Source of the DNA: Microbacterium esteraromaticum
Lineage (GTDB): Bacteria; Actinomycetota; Actinomycetes; Actinomycetales; Microbacteriaceae
DNA length: 64,000 nt
Direction: 5' to 3'
Assembly: GCF_028747645.1 (NCBI RefSeq)
Contig: NZ_CP118100.1
Span: forward strand, 1,736,001-1,800,000
How positions within the stretch are numbered: the first letter of the stretch is position 1; every line of letters starts with the position of its first letter. This document shows, in pieces, positions 55,577 to 63,834 of this stretch. The notes under the pieces are model-generated. The model did not search any database. It saw only the letters and a program-made list of their open reading frames with translations, and was not told the origin of the DNA. The position numbers and the translations under genes were made by a program.

Positions 55577-55616
55577 GTCCTTTCGTAGCGGGCCAGCACG
55601 TTTTAACAGGCCCTAC

Positions 55617-55635
55617 TTAGGCAAGCCTACCTGCG
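55617..55635. promoter_or_regulatory. DtxR/IdeR-like iron box upstream of the oxygenase gene
   Basis: TTAGGCAAGCCTACCTGCG matches 12 of 19 positions of the actinobacterial iron box (TTAGGTTAGSCTAACCTAA), with a nearly perfect left half. On the minus strand it overlaps a weak -35 (AGGCTT) placed 17 bases before TAAAAC. Confidence 0.5.
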
Positions 55636-55737
55636 CACCCTGGACACTCCCCAGAGCCCGGCCAGGAAAAATCTGGCCACGGCTAGACTCGATGCGGCGG
55701 GTTCCGTCACACCGCCGCTCGGAGGAATCACCCAGTC

Positions 55738-57735
55738 ATGGCAACGGCGACGAATGTCGAAGCGACCGCAACCGGCACCATCGAGTGGCTCGCCGCTCCC
55801 ACGACCAACATCGTCGTCCCGGTGTATCAGCGTCAGTACCGCTGGGACATCGGCGGATGCGAGAAGTTGCTCTCGGACATCCGTGCGGTCGCCGCGCAAG
55901 ATGACGAGCACCGGCACTTCATCGGCTCCATCCTGTCGGGCCGCGACGCCTCGGGCGGCGACCTGATCCTGATCGACGGGCAGCAGCGCATCACCACGGT
56001 CATGCTGCTGATCGCCGCGCTGCACCACGCGGTGCAGGGCAGTGATCCGGCGATGGCCGCCGAGCTCGAACGCGTCCTCGTCCGCGCCGATGACGCGTCC
56101 CGCACCAAGTTGCGCCCGCACCACGCCTGGGCCGAGTTGTACGAGTCGGTCGTGCTCGACCGGCGCGATGATGCCGACCGCGAGTCGCGCTTCGACGATA
56201 ACTATGCCTTCTTCCGCAGTCAGGTGCATGCCGATGAGGCCGCTGTGATCTGGCGCGGTCTGCAGAAGCTCGAACACGTCTCGATCACGCTCGGCGCCAG
56301 CGCCAGCGCCCAGCAGATCTTCGAGAGCCTGAACTCGACCGGGCAGCCGCTGCGCGACCACGAGCTCATCCACAACTACATCCTGATGGGCCTCTCCCAC
56401 GCCGAGCAGCTGAGCATCGAGCAGGAGTTCTGGCTGCCCATCGAGCAGGCCACCGGTGAGAGCATCGGCGCGTTCTGGCGTCACTTACTGGTGATGACAC
56501 TCGGCCGCGAGATCGACGTCTCGGGCGAGCACGGCGTGTACGCCGCGTTCCGCGGCTCGTTCCCCCGGCTCGACGCCGCGCGGCTTCGTGCGGATGCCAC
56601 CGTCTGGCGCGAGTACGCCGAGATCTACGGCATCCTCCTGGACCCGCAAGGCGAATCGGATGCCGGCATCCGCCGTCATCTGCACCATCTGAACACCTTC
56701 GGGCGGGCGACGTACCCCCTCGTGATGAGCGCGTACGGCGACCACCGTCGCGGCGCGATCACGCGCGACGAACTGATCGAGGTGCTGGAGTGGACGCAGG
56801 CGATGTTCCTGCGTCGCGCGATCGTCGGCCTGCCGACCGACCGGCTCATCGCACGGTTGTGCCGCGCCCGTCAGACGGGACGCGATGAGCTGATGCGCGC
56901 CGTCGCGCGCATCACGCCGTCGGATGAGCGCGTGAGCGCCGTGCTCAACTATGGGGAGCTCCCCCACCCCGCGTACGTGCTCGGCCGACTCGAGCAGGTC
57001 GATGACCTCGACGCCTACGACATCGAGAGCATCGTGCCGGCGGTCCCCGCCGACGGCTGGAGCGGAGACGGTTCCCGGGTATGGAAGGACTACAGCGACG
57101 ACGAGCAGAACAGTCATCGCGCGCTCGCACCGACGCTGGGAAACCTGACGCTGCTGGAGTCCGCGCTGACCGAGCGCGTGTTCGGGGCCTCCTTCCCCAC
57201 CAAACGCGACGATGCCTACGCGCGCAGTGCGGTGCCCGCCACCCGGGAGCTGGCCGCGGTGAAGAGCTGGAATACCGCGGCGATCACGGCGCGCACCGTC
57301 CGCCTGATCGACGAGTTCGTGACGATCTGGGCACGCCCGGCGCTGCCCGAGATCGACGACGACGGACTCACCCCGGTGCTCGATGCCGTGCGGCGGCGCG
57401 GGTGGCCGATGGGGTGGGAGCGCGAGTTCGACTACTGCGAGTACCGGGGCGAGCACTGGGAGATCAAGGATGTGCGCGCCCTGTTCAACCGTGTCTTCCG
57501 ACGCGCATGGACCGATGATCCGTCCGCGGCGCTCGCCTACAGCGCGAAACACGGCGGGCCGATCTACGACGAGATGGCGTGGAAGGGTCAGTGGGACTCG
57601 CTCGATGCCGCGCACCACTTGTACATGGGGTGGGATTCCCACTACATGATGACCGCACTCCAGGGGGTGCTGGAGGAGTCCGGTATCGCCGCCGAGGTGT
57701 TCGTGAAGTACTCCTACGTAGGGAACGTGATGTGA
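55738..57735 (+). CDS. DUF262/DUF1524 (GmrSD-like) protein with a degenerate nuclease motif
   Basis: A 665-residue protein. The N-terminal DUF262 domain has VPVYQRQYRW (27-36) and LIDGQQRITT (DGQQR 80-84), the ParB-like NTP-handling motif of GmrS. A helical middle follows, then a DUF1524-like part with TLGNLTLLES. The nuclease motif, usually IEHILPQ, reads IESIVPA, so the catalytic His is Ser, and the later Asn-rich segment is also lost. About 130 further residues form an unassigned C-terminal domain (WEIKDVRALFNRVF...). GmrSD proteins cut modified phage DNA; this one is probably not a nuclease. GGAGGA precedes the ATG. Confidence 0.8.
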   Translation: MATATNVEATATGTIEWLAAPTTNIVVPVYQRQYRWDIGGCEKLLSDIRAVAAQDDEHRHFIGSILSGRDASGGDLILIDGQQRITTVMLLIAALHHAVQGSDPAMAAELERVLVRADDASRTKLRPHHAWAELYESVVLDRRDDADRESRFDDNYAFFRSQVHADEAAVIWRGLQKLEHVSITLGASASAQQIFESLNSTGQPLRDHELIHNYILMGLSHAEQLSIEQEFWLPIEQATGESIGAFWRHLLVMTLGREIDVSGEHGVYAAFRGSFPRLDAARLRADATVWREYAEIYGILLDPQGESDAGIRRHLHHLNTFGRATYPLVMSAYGDHRRGAITRDELIEVLEWTQAMFLRRAIVGLPTDRLIARLCRARQTGRDELMRAVARITPSDERVSAVLNYGELPHPAYVLGRLEQVDDLDAYDIESIVPAVPADGWSGDGSRVWKDYSDDEQNSHRALAPTLGNLTLLESALTERVFGASFPTKRDDAYARSAVPATRELAAVKSWNTAAITARTVRLIDEFVTIWARPALPEIDDDGLTPVLDAVRRRGWPMGWEREFDYCEYRGEHWEIKDVRALFNRVFRRAWTDDPSAALAYSAKHGGPIYDEMAWKGQWDSLDAAHHLYMGWDSHYMMTALQGVLEESGIAAEVFVKYSYVGNVM

Positions 57736-58991
57736 TGCGCACTGCTCAGACAACTGTCCGCCGGATGCAGGATCTCACCGTCGCCGAGCATCGGTTGACG
57801 GTTCCGCTGGTATGGGCGGATGCCGACGACGAGCGCACTCTTGAGGTGTTCGCCGCGGTGATCTCGCGCCCCGGCGGAGAGAACCTGCCGCACCTCGTGT
57901 TCCTGCAGGGTGGTCCGGGGCACGAGGCTCCTCGCCCGTTTCACGCACCGTCATCGCCGGCCTGGTTGGACACGGCGCTGCAGCACTTTCGGGTCGTCAT
58001 GCTCGATCAGCGCGGCACCGGACGGTCCACACCGGTCAGTGACGACCTGCTGTCGCTCGGCGATGAGCGCGCGGCCGAATACCTGACCCACCTGCGCGCG
58101 GACTCGATCGTGCGCGACGCCGAGGCGCTGCACGAGGCTCTGGGCATCGAGCGGTGGAGCCTGCTCGGCCAGTCGTTCGGCGGCTTCACAACGCTGGCGT
58201 ATCTCTCCACCGATGCGTCCTCGTTGCAGAGCGTGTTCATCACCGGCGGGCTCAGCACCATCGACCGCCACCCCGATGAGGTGTACGCGCTCTGCTACGA
58301 GAAGATGCAGACAGCATCCGAGCAGTACTACCGACGCTTTCCCGAGCATCGCGAGCGGATGCGCGCGCTGGTCGATCTCGCCGCCGCAGGCGAACTCGTG
58401 CTGCCCGACGGCGAGATCGTCTCGGTCTCGCGGCTGCGCTCGGTCGGTTCCGCACTGGGCACCAACGATGGCTGGCAGACGCTGTGGTCACTGCTCGAGC
58501 TCGACCCGCGCACGAACGCGTTCCGCTACGACCTCGCCGCGGCGATGCCCTACGGCGGCCGCAATCCGCTGTACTACGTGTTCCACGAGTCCAGCTACGC
58601 CTCGGGGCAGGCGACGCGGTGGTCGGCCGAGCGCATGACGCCCGTCGCCTTCGATGAGGACCCCACCCTGTTCACCGGCGAGCACATTCAGAGCTCGTGG
58701 ACCGAGACGGTTCCGGCGTTCCGGCCCTGGCGCGGTGTCGCCATGCGCCTGGCTGAACACGAGTGGCCGAAGATCTACGACGCGGAGGCGATCGCGGCGT
58801 CGGGCGTGACCGGGGCTGCCGCCGTGTATCTGAATGACGTCTACGTGCCGTACGAGTTCTCGATGGAGACCGCCCGACTGCTGCCCGGTGTGCACCCGTG
58901 GGTGACCAACGAGCACGAGCACAACGGGCTGCGTTCGGGACCCGTGCTGCAACGGCTGATCGACATCGCCGACGGTAGCGCGGTGCGCTGA
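57735..58991 (+). CDS. Alpha/beta hydrolase, proline iminopeptidase-like (S33)
   Basis: A 418-residue hydrolase. LVFLQGGPGHEAPRP (oxyanion HGGPG-type motif), MLDQRGTGRST, the nucleophile elbow LLGQSFGGFTTL, and C-terminal NDVYVPYEF and TNEHEHNGLRSG hold the likely Ser, Asp and His. This is the prolyl aminopeptidase architecture and cleaves N-terminal proline from peptides. The ATG overlaps the DUF262 stop (TGATG), so it is translationally coupled, an unusual partnership. Confidence 0.9.
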   Translation: MRTAQTTVRRMQDLTVAEHRLTVPLVWADADDERTLEVFAAVISRPGGENLPHLVFLQGGPGHEAPRPFHAPSSPAWLDTALQHFRVVMLDQRGTGRSTPVSDDLLSLGDERAAEYLTHLRADSIVRDAEALHEALGIERWSLLGQSFGGFTTLAYLSTDASSLQSVFITGGLSTIDRHPDEVYALCYEKMQTASEQYYRRFPEHRERMRALVDLAAAGELVLPDGEIVSVSRLRSVGSALGTNDGWQTLWSLLELDPRTNAFRYDLAAAMPYGGRNPLYYVFHESSYASGQATRWSAERMTPVAFDEDPTLFTGEHIQSSWTETVPAFRPWRGVAMRLAEHEWPKIYDAEAIAASGVTGAAAVYLNDVYVPYEFSMETARLLPGVHPWVTNEHEHNGLRSGPVLQRLIDIADGSAVR

Positions 58992-59010
58992 CGCCGCGCG
59001 GCCGTCAGCG
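58986..59010. terminator. Hairpin spanning convergent stop codons
   Basis: CGCTGACG / CGTCAGCG (8 bp) enclosing the palindromic CCGCGCGGC. It covers the ends of the hydrolase and YihY genes. Confidence 0.5.
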
Positions 59011-60018
59011 GCGCGAGCGTCGCAGACGGCGGGCGGCCTGTTCCTCCTCGACGTCGCGGGCGGCGGCTCGTTCGATCCGCTCGGTATCGCGGAGCGCGAC
59101 CTGCAGGTCGCGCTCCGCGGGAATCCCCGCGCGCAGTTCGCGTACGCGCTCCAGTTCGGCGTCGAACAGCGCTCCGAGCAGGAGCGCCATGTTTCCGATC
59201 CAGAGCCACAGCAGAAAGACGATCACACCGGCGAACGACCCGTAGATGCGGTCGTAGTCGGCGAAGTTGCTGACGTAGAACCCGAGACCGGCGGATGCTA
59301 CAGCGAACACGGCCACCGCGATGATCGCGCCCACGCTCACCAGCCGGAAGTGCGCGTGGGCGATGTTGGGCGCGAAATAGTACAGAATCGCGATGATCAG
59401 TACCACCAGCAGGACGAGAACGGGCCACCGCGCGAGACGCCAGGTCTGGAGGGCCAGGTCACCGACACCGAAGGTGCGGCCGAGCGTTTGCACGAGGGGC
59501 CAGCTGAGCGCCGCGACACCGGCCGCGGCCGACACCAGCGCGAATACCGCCGCCGTCACCAGCAGGTGCACGGGCTTGGCCTTCCAGGGCATCCGCCCTT
59601 CCGGCACACCGTAGATGCGATTGATCGCCCGTCCGAGCGCTGTGACGTAGCGTGCCACCGACCACAACGCGATCACCAGTGCCGAGACGAGCACCCACCC
59701 CGACCCCGCGGCGGTCGCCGCCTCCTGCAGCGGGCCATCGATACCGGCGTACACATCCGGGGGCAACATCTCGCGTGCGGCATCCAGCGCCGCGCGCATA
59801 CCGTCATCCTTGTCGCCCGCCAGGCTGATCAGTGAGAACACCGCGATGAGCGTCGGCACGATGCTGAGCAGCGCGTAGAAAGTCTGCCCGGCTGCGGCAT
59901 CCGGCGCGGCCGTGCGGAAGAAGCCGCGCGCGACGCGTCTCAGGATGAGACCGGCCGCGTCACGGCGACCTGCATGGGCTGATCCGGTCGCTCGTCCCGC
60001 CTTCTGCTCACGACTCAT
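59005..60018 (-). CDS. YihY/BrkB family membrane protein
   Basis: A 337-residue protein with six helices. AAGQTFYALLSIVPTLIAVF, the VSALVIALWSVARYVTALGR segment and DRIYGSFAGVIVFLLWLWIG are diagnostic. A 60-residue charged tail (ERVRELRAGIPAERDLQVAL, then Arg-rich) follows. Members are loosely linked to envelope functions; the old RNase BN assignment is wrong. ATG at 60018. Confidence 0.92.
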   Translation of the reverse strand: MSREQKAGRATGSAHAGRRDAAGLILRRVARGFFRTAAPDAAAGQTFYALLSIVPTLIAVFSLISLAGDKDDGMRAALDAAREMLPPDVYAGIDGPLQEAATAAGSGWVLVSALVIALWSVARYVTALGRAINRIYGVPEGRMPWKAKPVHLLVTAAVFALVSAAAGVAALSWPLVQTLGRTFGVGDLALQTWRLARWPVLVLLVVLIIAILYYFAPNIAHAHFRLVSVGAIIAVAVFAVASAGLGFYVSNFADYDRIYGSFAGVIVFLLWLWIGNMALLLGALFDAELERVRELRAGIPAERDLQVALRDTERIERAAARDVEEEQAARRLRRSRR

Positions 60019-60287
60019 CTCATCAGTGTGACGTCAGGATCGCGCCTCGCAAAGCAGTGCCTCCCACACAGTCCGCGGTCTCCCTCCGCGGACCGCGGAC
60101 GAAGCCCGCGAGCGTGGCGATGGCTGGTGCACGAATGTGCCCGTTCCGCGCCGAAATGACGGCGCGTTCAGCGACGAACGCGCGCCGCACCATCGCTTCC
60201 GTGCGTGTCGTGCACGTTCGTGCATCCGAATTGCGGTTCTGTGCAGCGGCGCGGCATGGTTTCGAGAACAGTCTCGAAAGGTCCGGA
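60019..60287. promoter_or_regulatory. Upstream control region of glpF with several palindromes
   Basis: No gene recognised in this stretch. It holds TGCACG-TT-CGTGCA (60211-60224), the related TGCACGAATGTGC (60128-60140), and a perfect TTTCGAGA-ACAG-TCTCGAAA (60260-60279). These are plausible operators for a glycerol-responsive regulator or for catabolite control of the glp genes; no regulator gene is adjacent. Confidence 0.45.
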
Positions 60288-60410
60288 ATGAACGAGCATT
60301 CAACGACGACACGCTCCGCCGTACAGCAGTTCCGCGACCGCACGGTCACCCTCCGCGGCGAAGCGCATCGCGCCGCCCCAGCGAAGGGAGGTGCGGTCAT
60401 CTCCGCGTGA
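60288..60410 (+). CDS. Possible 40-residue leader peptide upstream of glpF
   Basis: ATG with GAAAGG six bases upstream opens a 40-codon frame (MNEHSTTTRSAVQQFRDRTV...) ending in TGA 107 bases before glpF. Codon use is GC-rich in third positions. The same CTCGAAAGGTC context precedes both this ATG and that of glpF, and the TTTCGAGA palindrome ends on its ribosome site. No homologue comes to mind; it may be a regulatory leader or chance. Confidence 0.35.
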   Translation: MNEHSTTTRSAVQQFRDRTVTLRGEAHRAAPAKGGAVISA

Positions 60411-60516
60411 GCGGTTGCTCACACCGGAGCCTCGTCGTGCGGGCTCCTTCACTACTCATTCTTCTGCCTCTTCGACGTGCCCTGACGGCATCGCGGAGGT
60501 CAAACTCGAAAGGTCA

Positions 60517-61275
60517 ATGACGACAGCTATGGACGTCAATCTCGGACTGTACTTCCTATCCGAAATGGTGGGCACGGGCATGCTCGTGCTGCTCGGTTGT
60601 GGTGTTGTGGCAAACGTCGCCCTCGCCAAGACGAAGGGCAACGCCGGCGGCTTCTTGATGGTGAACTGGGGCTGGGGCCTCGCCGTGTTCGCGGGTGTTC
60701 TCGTCTCGGCGTACTCCGGCGCAATCCTCAACCCCGCCGTCGGGATCGGTCTGCTCATCGCCGGCACGATCGACACGACGATGTTCTTCGTCGCCTTCGC
60801 CGCTGAGATGGTCGGCGCGATCATCGGCGCGATCCTGTGCTGGGCGGCTTACAAGCAGCACTTCGACGAGGAACCGGAGGCGGCGAACAAGCTCGGAGTC
60901 TTCTCGACTGGACCGGCGATCCGCTCTTACGGCGCCAACTTGGTCACCGAGGTGATCGCGACCTTCGTACTGGTATTCGTCATCCTCGCGTTCGCGGACT
61001 ACGGCGACGTCAACGTCGGCGTGCCCGGCGGCCTCGGCCCGCTGACCGCTCTGCCCGTGGCGCTTCTCGTCGTCGGTATCGGCGCTTCCCTCGGTGGACC
61101 GACCGGATACGCCATCAACCCCGCTCGCGACCTCGGTCCGCGCATCGCCCACGCAATCCTGCCGATCAAGGGCAAGGGCGGAAGCGACTGGGGCTACGCA
61201 TGGGTCCCCGTGGTCGGGCCGCTCGTCGGTGGTGCGATCGCCGCGTTCGCCGCTCCCGCGCTACTCTCCCTGTAA
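60517..61275 (+). CDS. glpF: Glycerol uptake facilitator (MIP family)
   Basis: A 252-residue channel with six transmembrane helices and the two half-helix motifs: [12 protein letters not shown] and [13 protein letters not shown]; the Asp after the second NPAR is typical of glycerol rather than water channels. AAAGG lies four bases before the ATG at 60517 (an in-frame ATG at 60529 is possible). glpK follows after 152 bases, so uptake and phosphorylation of glycerol are linked. Confidence 0.94.
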   Translation: MTTAMDVNLGLYFLSEMVGTGMLVLLGCGVVANVALAKTKGNAGGFLMVNWGWGLAVFAGVLVSAYSGAILNPAVGIGLLIAGTIDTTMFFVAFAAEMVGAIIGAILCWAAYKQHFDEEPEAANKLGVFSTGPAIRSYGANLVTEVIATFVLVFVILAFADYGDVNVGVPGGLGPLTALPVALLVVGIGASLGGPTGYAINPARDLGPRIAHAILPIKGKGGSDWGYAWVPVVGPLVGGAIAAFAAPALLSL

Positions 61276-61427
61276 TCCTCAGGTTGACTGGAGGACGACA
61301 CCCGTGCTCCAGCCAACCTCACGCCCCCGCGTGGGGCAGAGACAGTTGCTCGGCCGACACGTGCCGAGTCCGATTCAACTCTCCACACGGCGACGCAGAG
61401 AAGCTCCGCCACATCGAAAGGAACTCC

Positions 61428-62942
61428 ATGTCCAAGTACGTCATCGCAATCGACCAGGGCACAACGTCCAGTCGTGCGATCATCTTCGATCGCGCCGGCT
61501 CGATCATCTCGGTCGGCCAGAAGGAACACGAGCAGATCATGCCCCAGGCGGGCTGGGTCGAGCACGACGCGGCAGAGATCTGGCACAACGTCCAGGAGGT
61601 GATCGGGGTCGCCCTCGCACGGGCTGATCTCACGCGTCACGACATCGCCACGGTCGGCATCACCAACCAGCGTGAGACCGCAGTGGTGTGGAACAAGAAG
61701 ACCGGCGTACCGGTCTACAACGCCATTGTCTGGCAGGACACCCGCACCCAGGACATCGTCGACCGCCTTGCCGCTGACGGTGGAACCGACCGGTTCAAGG
61801 ACGTAGTCGGACTTCCGTTGGCGACGTACTTCTCGGGCACGAAGATCGCCTGGATCCTCGAGAACGTCGAAGGAGCCCGCGAGGCTGCCGAGGCCGGAGA
61901 CCTTCTCTTCGGCACCACGGACTGCTGGGTGCTGTGGAACCTCACCGGTGGCGTCGACGGCGGCGTTCACGCGACCGATGTGACCAACGCCTCGCGCACG
62001 CTCTTCATGGACCTCGAGACGCTGCAGTGGCGCGACGACATCCTCGAGGTGTTCGGGGTTCCGCGCTCGATGCTGCCCGAGATCAAGTCGTCGTCCGAGG
62101 TCTATGGCTACGCCGAAGACTCGTCCCTGCTGCGTGAGACGCCGATCTCGGGCATCCTCGGCGATCAGCAGGCAGCCACCTTCGGACAGGCCGCCTTCCA
62201 GGCCGGTGAGTCCAAGAACACCTACGGCACCGGCTGCTTCCTGATCTTCAACACCGGAGAAGAGATCGTTCACTCCAAGAACGGACTCCTCACCACGGTC
62301 GGCTACAAGCTCGGCGACGCCCCGGCGCACTACGCGCTCGAAGGGTCGATCGCTGTCACCGGGTCTCTGATCCAGTGGCTCCGCGACCAGCTCGGCATCA
62401 TCGACGAAGCACCTCAGGTGGAAGAGCTGGCCGCCAGCGTTCCCGACAACGGTGGCGTGTACATCGTTCCGGCGTTCTCGGGCCTGTTCGCCCCCTACTG
62501 GCGCCCCGATGCGCGCGGCGCCATCGTCGGACTGACGCGCTACGTCAACAAGAATCACATCGCCCGTGCGGCGCTCGAAGCGGTCGCCTTCCAGACCCGG
62601 GACGTCCTCGACGCGGTCAACGCCGACGCCGGCGTTGACCTCACCGAGCTGAAGGTCGACGGCGGAATGGTCGCCAACAACGCCCTGATGCAGTTCCAGG
62701 CAGACGTGCTCGGCGTTCCGGTGGTTCGCCCGGTCGTCGCTGAGACCACCGCACTCGGCGCAGCCTACGCGGCTGGCCTCGCGGTCGGCTTCTGGAAGGG
62801 CCTCGACGACCTCTCCGCCAACTGGCAGGAAGACCGTCGATGGGAACCCGCCATGGACACCGACGAACGCGACCGGCAACTGCGCAACTGGCGCAAGGCC
62901 GTCACGAAGTCGATGGACTGGGTCGACGAAGACAGCAAGTAA
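61428..62942 (+). CDS. glpK: Glycerol kinase
   Basis: ATP-dependent phosphorylation of glycerol, 504 aa, FGGY family. [15 protein letters not shown] is the phosphate motif; [44 protein letters not shown] and [16 protein letters not shown] are family signatures. Full length. GAAAGGA precedes the ATG. The 152-base gap from glpF shows no separate gene. A strong terminator follows. glpD is not in the window. Confidence 0.97.
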   Translation: MSKYVIAIDQGTTSSRAIIFDRAGSIISVGQKEHEQIMPQAGWVEHDAAEIWHNVQEVIGVALARADLTRHDIATVGITNQRETAVVWNKKTGVPVYNAIVWQDTRTQDIVDRLAADGGTDRFKDVVGLPLATYFSGTKIAWILENVEGAREAAEAGDLLFGTTDCWVLWNLTGGVDGGVHATDVTNASRTLFMDLETLQWRDDILEVFGVPRSMLPEIKSSSEVYGYAEDSSLLRETPISGILGDQQAATFGQAAFQAGESKNTYGTGCFLIFNTGEEIVHSKNGLLTTVGYKLGDAPAHYALEGSIAVTGSLIQWLRDQLGIIDEAPQVEELAASVPDNGGVYIVPAFSGLFAPYWRPDARGAIVGLTRYVNKNHIARAALEAVAFQTRDVLDAVNADAGVDLTELKVDGGMVANNALMQFQADVLGVPVVRPVVAETTALGAAYAAGLAVGFWKGLDDLSANWQEDRRWEPAMDTDERDRQLRNWRKAVTKSMDWVDEDSK

Positions 62943-62958
62943 CCCCGACCTCAGAGGA

Positions 62959-62996
62959 ACGGAGCCCCGCGGACACCATGCCGCGGGGCTCCGTTC
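62959..62996 (+). terminator. Terminator of glpFK
   Basis: Perfect 15-bp stem AACGGAGCCCCGCGG / CCGCGGGGCTCCGTT with an 8-base loop, followed by CTTCTG. Confidence 0.85.
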
Positions 62997-63051
62997 TTCT
63001 GTGCGGAAGGTCTCTGCGCGGGCAGAAGGCACCCGGGTGAGACGAGTTATG

Positions 63052-63125
63052 TGGGGCGGGCGGGACTTGAACCCGCGGTCGTTGGGTTATGAGCCCACTG
63101 CCTTCACCAGCTTGGCCACCGCCCC
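63052..63125 (-). tRNA. tRNA with anticodon CAT (elongator Met, or Ile2)
   Basis: 74 nt. Acceptor GGGGCGG pairs with CCGCCCC, discriminator A. Anticodon stem-loop TGGG-CTCATAA-CCCA gives CAT; T-arm GCGGG-TTCAAGT-CCCGC. The G1-C72 pair excludes initiator tRNA. Whether C34 is lysidinylated (Ile2) cannot be judged by eye; Met is more likely. CCA is not encoded. Confidence 0.92.
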
Positions 63126-63154
63126 GAGATCTTCCAGCCTAGCGGTGCCGACGG

Positions 63155-63694
63155 TCAGTGCGGTGCGACGGCGGTGGCGTGAGTCGTGGTGTGCGTGAGA
63201 TAGATCTCGGCGTTGCGGATCAGCCCGGCGCGCTCGTCGTCAGTCAGGGCACGACGCACCTTTGCGGGCACGCCGGCGACCAGAGAACCGTCTGGCACTT
63301 CCGTGCCGCCGAGCACGACCGCTCCCCCGGCGATCAGGCACCCTTTGCCGATCACGGCGCCGCTGAGTACGACGGCTCCCATACCGATCAGTGATCCGTC
63401 GCCGATCGTGCAACCGTGCACGACGGCGTTGTGGCCGATGGAGACGTTGTCGCCGATGACGGCCGGATGCCCGGAGTCGACGTGCACAGAGACGTTGTCT
63501 TGTACGTTGCTGTCGGCGCCGACCGTGATCGGTGCCGAGTCGGCGCGCAGGACGGCGTTGTACCAGACGCTGGCGCGCGGCCCCAGGGTGACCGCGCCGA
63601 CGATACGCGCACCGTCGGCGACGAAGGCATCGTCGGCGAGAGCGGGTGTGCGGTCGGCGAGAGCGATGACGGAGGCTGCGGCTGAGATGGTCAT
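63155..63694 (-). CDS. Gamma carbonic anhydrase-like hexapeptide protein
   Basis: A 179-residue left-handed beta-helix protein. The zinc ligands of the gamma class are in place: His71 (NVSVHVD), His88 (SIGHNAV) and His93 (VVHGCTIG). LRADSAPITVG, VQDNVSVHVD and GMGAVVLSGAVIGKGCLIA are hexapeptide coils. It may hydrate CO2, or belong to the related YrdA/PaaY group, where activity varies. ATG at 63694, seven bases from a TAGTCT box. Confidence 0.9.
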   Translation of the reverse strand: MTISAAASVIALADRTPALADDAFVADGARIVGAVTLGPRASVWYNAVLRADSAPITVGADSNVQDNVSVHVDSGHPAVIGDNVSIGHNAVVHGCTIGDGSLIGMGAVVLSGAVIGKGCLIAGGAVVLGGTEVPDGSLVAGVPAKVRRALTDDERAGLIRNAEIYLTHTTTHATAVAPH

Positions 63695-63701
63695 GTAGGT
63701 G

Positions 63702-63707
63702 AGACTA
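63702..63707 (-). promoter_or_regulatory. Leaderless -10 box of the carbonic anhydrase-like gene
   Basis: TAGTCT on the minus strand, seven bases (CACCTAC) before the ATG. Confidence 0.5.
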
Positions 63708-63744
63708 CCCTCAGAACCGCGGAATTCCGCGGCTGAACAGGCGT

Positions 63745-63763
63745 GTAAGCCTTGCCTAGGCTT
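63745..63763. promoter_or_regulatory. Palindromic iron-box-like operator of dps
   Basis: AAGCCT-TGCCT-AGGCTT (63747-63763) is a perfect 6-bp-arm palindrome. Read on the minus strand, TAGGCAAGGCTTAC matches much of the DtxR/IdeR box. It ends three bases before the dps -35. Confidence 0.5.
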
Positions 63764-63765
63764 GC

Positions 63766-63793
63766 TTGCGGAATGGTCCAGGGTGAGTAGCGT
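63766..63793 (+). promoter_or_regulatory. dps promoter
   Basis: TTGCGG (63766-63771), 16-base spacer, TAGCGT (63788-63793). It gives a leader of about 35 bases with the AGGAGG site. Confidence 0.5.
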
Positions 63794-63834
63794 TGTCTTC
63801 AGTGGACACCGGAAACCCACGCAGGAGGAACACG

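Noticed and set aside
59005..60018. Calling the YihY protein ribonuclease BN
   Set aside because: That old name belongs to another protein; the YihY family has membrane helices and no nuclease motif.
60260..60279. LexA box at TTTCGAGA-ACAG-TCTCGAAA
   Set aside because: The actinobacterial SOS box is of the TCGAAC-N4-GTTCGA type; arm sequence differs and the neighbouring gene is for glycerol uptake.
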